Shown one piece after another: positions 4,399 to 6,197 of a stretch of DNA of 6,197 bases (position 1 is its first letter; each line of letters opens with the position of its first letter). The notes under the pieces are model-generated. The model had not been told where the DNA came from and searched no databases. It was given only the letters and a program-made list of their open reading frames with translations. A program made the translations under genes and the position numbers. Location of the stretch: NCBI GenBank assembly GCA_035403085.1, contig DAONEM010000061.1, positions 1-6,197 on the forward strand, read 5' to 3'. Source of the stretch: JAMOAD01 sp023621955 (GTDB lineage: Bacteria; Acidobacteriota; Aminicenantia; JAMOAD01).

Positions 4399-5817
4399 TC
4401 ACTCCTCCCGACGGGAACGGCTGAGCCGGTTGTTTAAGGCCCGGCGGGTCAGCCCCAGCATCTGGGCGGCGATTCCCTGGTTGTTGTTGGCCCTTTTCAA
4501 AGCCTCCGCGATCAGGAGTTCCTCGGTCATCTCGAGAGTCGGTAAGGGGTCGGGGAAGAGCACCTCCACCTCTCGTGTTTCCCTCTCCTCGGCCAGGGGG
4601 ATGGGGAAGTTCTTCTGTCCAACCCTCTCTCGAAAACTTTCCAGAGAGAGGATGTTCCCCTTGTGGCGGCTGAGGGCGTCGTAGATCATCGCCTCCAGCT
4701 CGCGGATGTTTCCTGGAAAGGGGTAGTTCCTGAGAAGAACCGGAAGCTCCTTGGGAACAACCGGTTTGGGTTTGCCCATCTTCTCTGCCGCGCGCTCCAG
4801 AAAATGGTCGATTAGGAGGGGAATGTCCTCTTTCCTCTCCCGGAGCGGGGGAATGTTGATGTTGTGGGTCTGAAGACGGTAGAAGAGGTCCTTGCGGAAG
4901 GAGCCTTTTTCCTTCATCGTCTCCAAGGGGCAGTTGGTGGCGACCACCACTCTGGCATCGGTCAGCTTGGGGTGGTCCGAACCGATGGAGTAGTACTTTC
5001 CCTCCTGAAGAAGCCTCAAGAGTTTCACCTGGGACTCCAAACGAAGGTCCCCGATCTCGTCCAGAAAGAGAGTCCCCCCGGCGGCCTCCTCAATGAGCCC
5101 CTTCCTCTCGTAGTCAGCTCCGGTGAAGGCTCCCTTCCTATGGCCGAAGAGGGTATCCGAGAAGAGGGTGTCATCGACGCCCGCTACGTTCAAGGCGACG
5201 AAGTTTCCACTCCTCCCGCTGGCCCCATGGATCGCCCGAGCGATCAGCTCCTTCCCGACCCCTGTCTCCCCGGTCACAAGAACCGGGAGGGATGTTCCGG
5301 AGATGGCCTCAACGTACTGGAAGATCGACCTCATCGAAGGGCTCTGGGTGACAATGGAGGAGAACACCTCCGGGTTGTCCAACCTGTTGGAGAGGAGGTA
5401 CTGCTTCAAGAGGATGTTCTCGTTCCTGATCTGACTGTAATCGACGGCGTTTCGGACCGCTGTCACGAGGCGGTGCTCGTCTACGGGTTTGACCATGTAA
5501 TCGAAGGCGCCGGCCTTCATGGACGCCACGGCGGTGATCACTTCATCGACAGCGGTGAGGATGAGGACCGGGGTCTCGGGGTAGTCGCGGACGATCTGGG
5601 GTAAAAGCTCCCCGCCGGTCACGTTGGGCATGGACATATCCAGGACGATGGCCGAAAAAGCCTGCTCGCTGAGAAGGGGCATGACCCTGCGGCTGTCGTC
5701 GCAGAGGACAACGTTGGTGATGTTGGTTGAATTGAGAATGAAGGCGGCGCTCTGTAGAAACGCCGTCTCGTCGTCCACGAGAAGGACGGGTAAAGAGGGG
5801 AATGATCTTTTCTTCAC
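4399..5817 (-). CDS. Sigma-54-dependent response regulator, NtrC/AtoC family
   Basis: A 472-residue bacterial enhancer-binding protein, complete in the window. The receiver domain (about 9-125) has acidic D15/D16, phosphoacceptor D60 in VLDMSMP, T88 and K110 followed by P111. The AAA+ domain (about 153-385) has Walker A GETGVGKE (183-190), the sigma-54-contacting GAFTGA intact at 229-234, Walker B FLDEIGD (251-257), the FRKDLFYRL arginine region (307-315), PPLRER and YPFPGNIREL. The C-terminus (about 430-468) is a Fis-type helix-turn-helix (LIAEALKRANNNQGIAAQMLGLTRRALNNRL). It should hydrolyse ATP to open sigma-54 promoters when phosphorylated. The GTG start overlaps the kinase stop as GTGA (4 bp) and is preceded by GAGGAAA within the kinase gene, so the two are co-translated. 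A candidate target promoter is present at 3071-3087. The gene name is not assigned. Confidence 0.96.
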   Translation of the reverse strand: MKKRSFPSLPVLLVDDETAFLQSAAFILNSTNITNVVLCDDSRRVMPLLSEQAFSAIVLDMSMPNVTGGELLPQIVRDYPETPVLILTAVDEVITAVASMKAGAFDYMVKPVDEHRLVTAVRNAVDYSQIRNENILLKQYLLSNRLDNPEVFSSIVTQSPSMRSIFQYVEAISGTSLPVLVTGETGVGKELIARAIHGASGRSGNFVALNVAGVDDTLFSDTLFGHRKGAFTGADYERKGLIEEAAGGTLFLDEIGDLRLESQVKLLRLLQEGKYYSIGSDHPKLTDARVVVATNCPLETMKEKGSFRKDLFYRLQTHNINIPPLRERKEDIPLLIDHFLERAAEKMGKPKPVVPKELPVLLRNYPFPGNIRELEAMIYDALSRHKGNILSLESFRERVGQKNFPIPLAEERETREVEVLFPDPLPTLEMTEELLIAEALKRANNNQGIAAQMLGLTRRALNNRLSRSRREE

Positions 5818-6197
5818 TGGTTTTCCTCTTCGGGGTCTTTCTTCTCCAACCGGAAGGGCGGCAAGGAGATGATCGCCGAGGTTCCCCGGCCGGGCTCAGA
5901 ATCGAAGATGAGCTCTCCCCCGTGGTTTTTTAGGATGTTGTAGGATATGGAGAGGCCCAGACCGGTTCCCCCGGTCTCCCTCTTGGTCGTGTAGAAGGGG
6001 TCGAAGATGTGCTTCATGCTCTCACCGGTGATTCCGCTCCCCTGGTCCCGTACCCTCAGTTTGACCCGCCCTTCTTCGTAGAAGGTTGACAGTTCGACCT
6101 CTTCGTCCGGAGAGGAGAGGGCTTGGCAAGAGTTGGTAATCAGGTTGATAACAACCTGTTCCAGCTGTTGGAAGTTTCCCATAACCGGGGGAAGGCC
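5814..6197 (-). CDS. Sensor histidine kinase, C-terminal ATPase part (runs off the right edge)
   Basis: 127 residues are visible, in frame to the window edge, starting GLPPVMGNFQQLEQVVINLI. It is the catalytic HATPase_c domain: N box INLITNSCQAL, G1 box RDQGSGI, F box IFDPFYTTK, G2 box GGTGLGLSI and final GRGTSAIISLP. The phosphoacceptor histidine (HisKA) lies beyond the edge. The methionine at the complement of 6180-6182 is internal, not a start. Its stop overlaps the regulator's GTG by 4 bp, the usual cognate-pair arrangement. It may be the missing end of the kinase starting at 3375, if the contig right of the N run is inverted. Confidence 0.93.
   Translation of the reverse strand, partial: GLPPVMGNFQQLEQVVINLITNSCQALSSPDEEVELSTFYEEGRVKLRVRDQGSGITGESMKHIFDPFYTTKRETGGTGLGLSISYNILKNHGGELIFDSEPGRGTSAIISLPPFRLEKKDPEEENQ

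Noticed and set aside
4864..5604. Long plus-strand open frame of 246 codons opposite the regulator
   Set aside because: It is the complement of the well-conserved NtrC-family coding sequence and carries no recognisable domain; it is a shadow of codon bias.

Overview
The window is a bacterial chromosomal segment of moderate-to-high G+C with dense genes, strong AGGAGG-type ribosome binding sites and several GTG starts. A stand-alone ferritin-like di-iron protein, a 7TM-type sensor kinase and a sigma-54 (RpoN) response regulator suggest an anaerobic or microaerobic bacterium. Synergistota would fit, but nothing here proves the phylum. The assembly contains a run of exactly 100 N (4257-4356), so the right-hand part may be mis-ordered or inverted.

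Left part (1-1371). A minus-strand gene leaves the window after six codons (1-19) and has its own promoter. An intergenic stretch of about 500 bases follows, with an AT-rich half and a half rich in small hairpins. A promoter at 481-509 then drives a two-gene plus-strand operon: a DUF4234 membrane protein (537-917) overlapping a DUF2752 membrane protein (904-1371).

Middle part (1418-3039, all minus strand). Reading in the direction of transcription, this holds a small exported or membrane-anchored protein of unknown family (3039-2764), closed by a strong rho-independent terminator. Next is a ferritin-like/rubrerythrin-type protein with its own promoter (2566-2087), and then a cyclase/kynurenine-formamidase-type hydrolase (2026-1418). 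A perfect 15-bp stem-loop lies between the last two.

Right part (3040-6197). A near-consensus sigma-54 promoter (TTGGCACG-N4-TTGAA) points at the small exported protein gene. About 90 and 190 bp upstream of it lie the two arms of an inverted repeat (CCAGGGG-A/T-GCCAC), a layout typical of an enhancer for a sigma-54 activator. On the other side, a plus-strand 7TM-PAS histidine kinase starts at 3375 and is cut by the N run. Beyond the gap, on the minus strand, lies an NtrC-family regulator with an intact GAFTGA motif (5817-4399), preceded by a 4-bp overlap with the ATPase end of a histidine kinase that leaves the window at 6197. The simplest reading is that the two kinase pieces are the two ends of one gene and that the contig right of the gap is inverted. 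The repaired locus would be a kinase-regulator operon divergent from a sigma-54-dependent small exported protein: a self-contained signalling module whose output may be that protein. The fusion and the regulatory link are inferences; the motifs are visible in the sequence.
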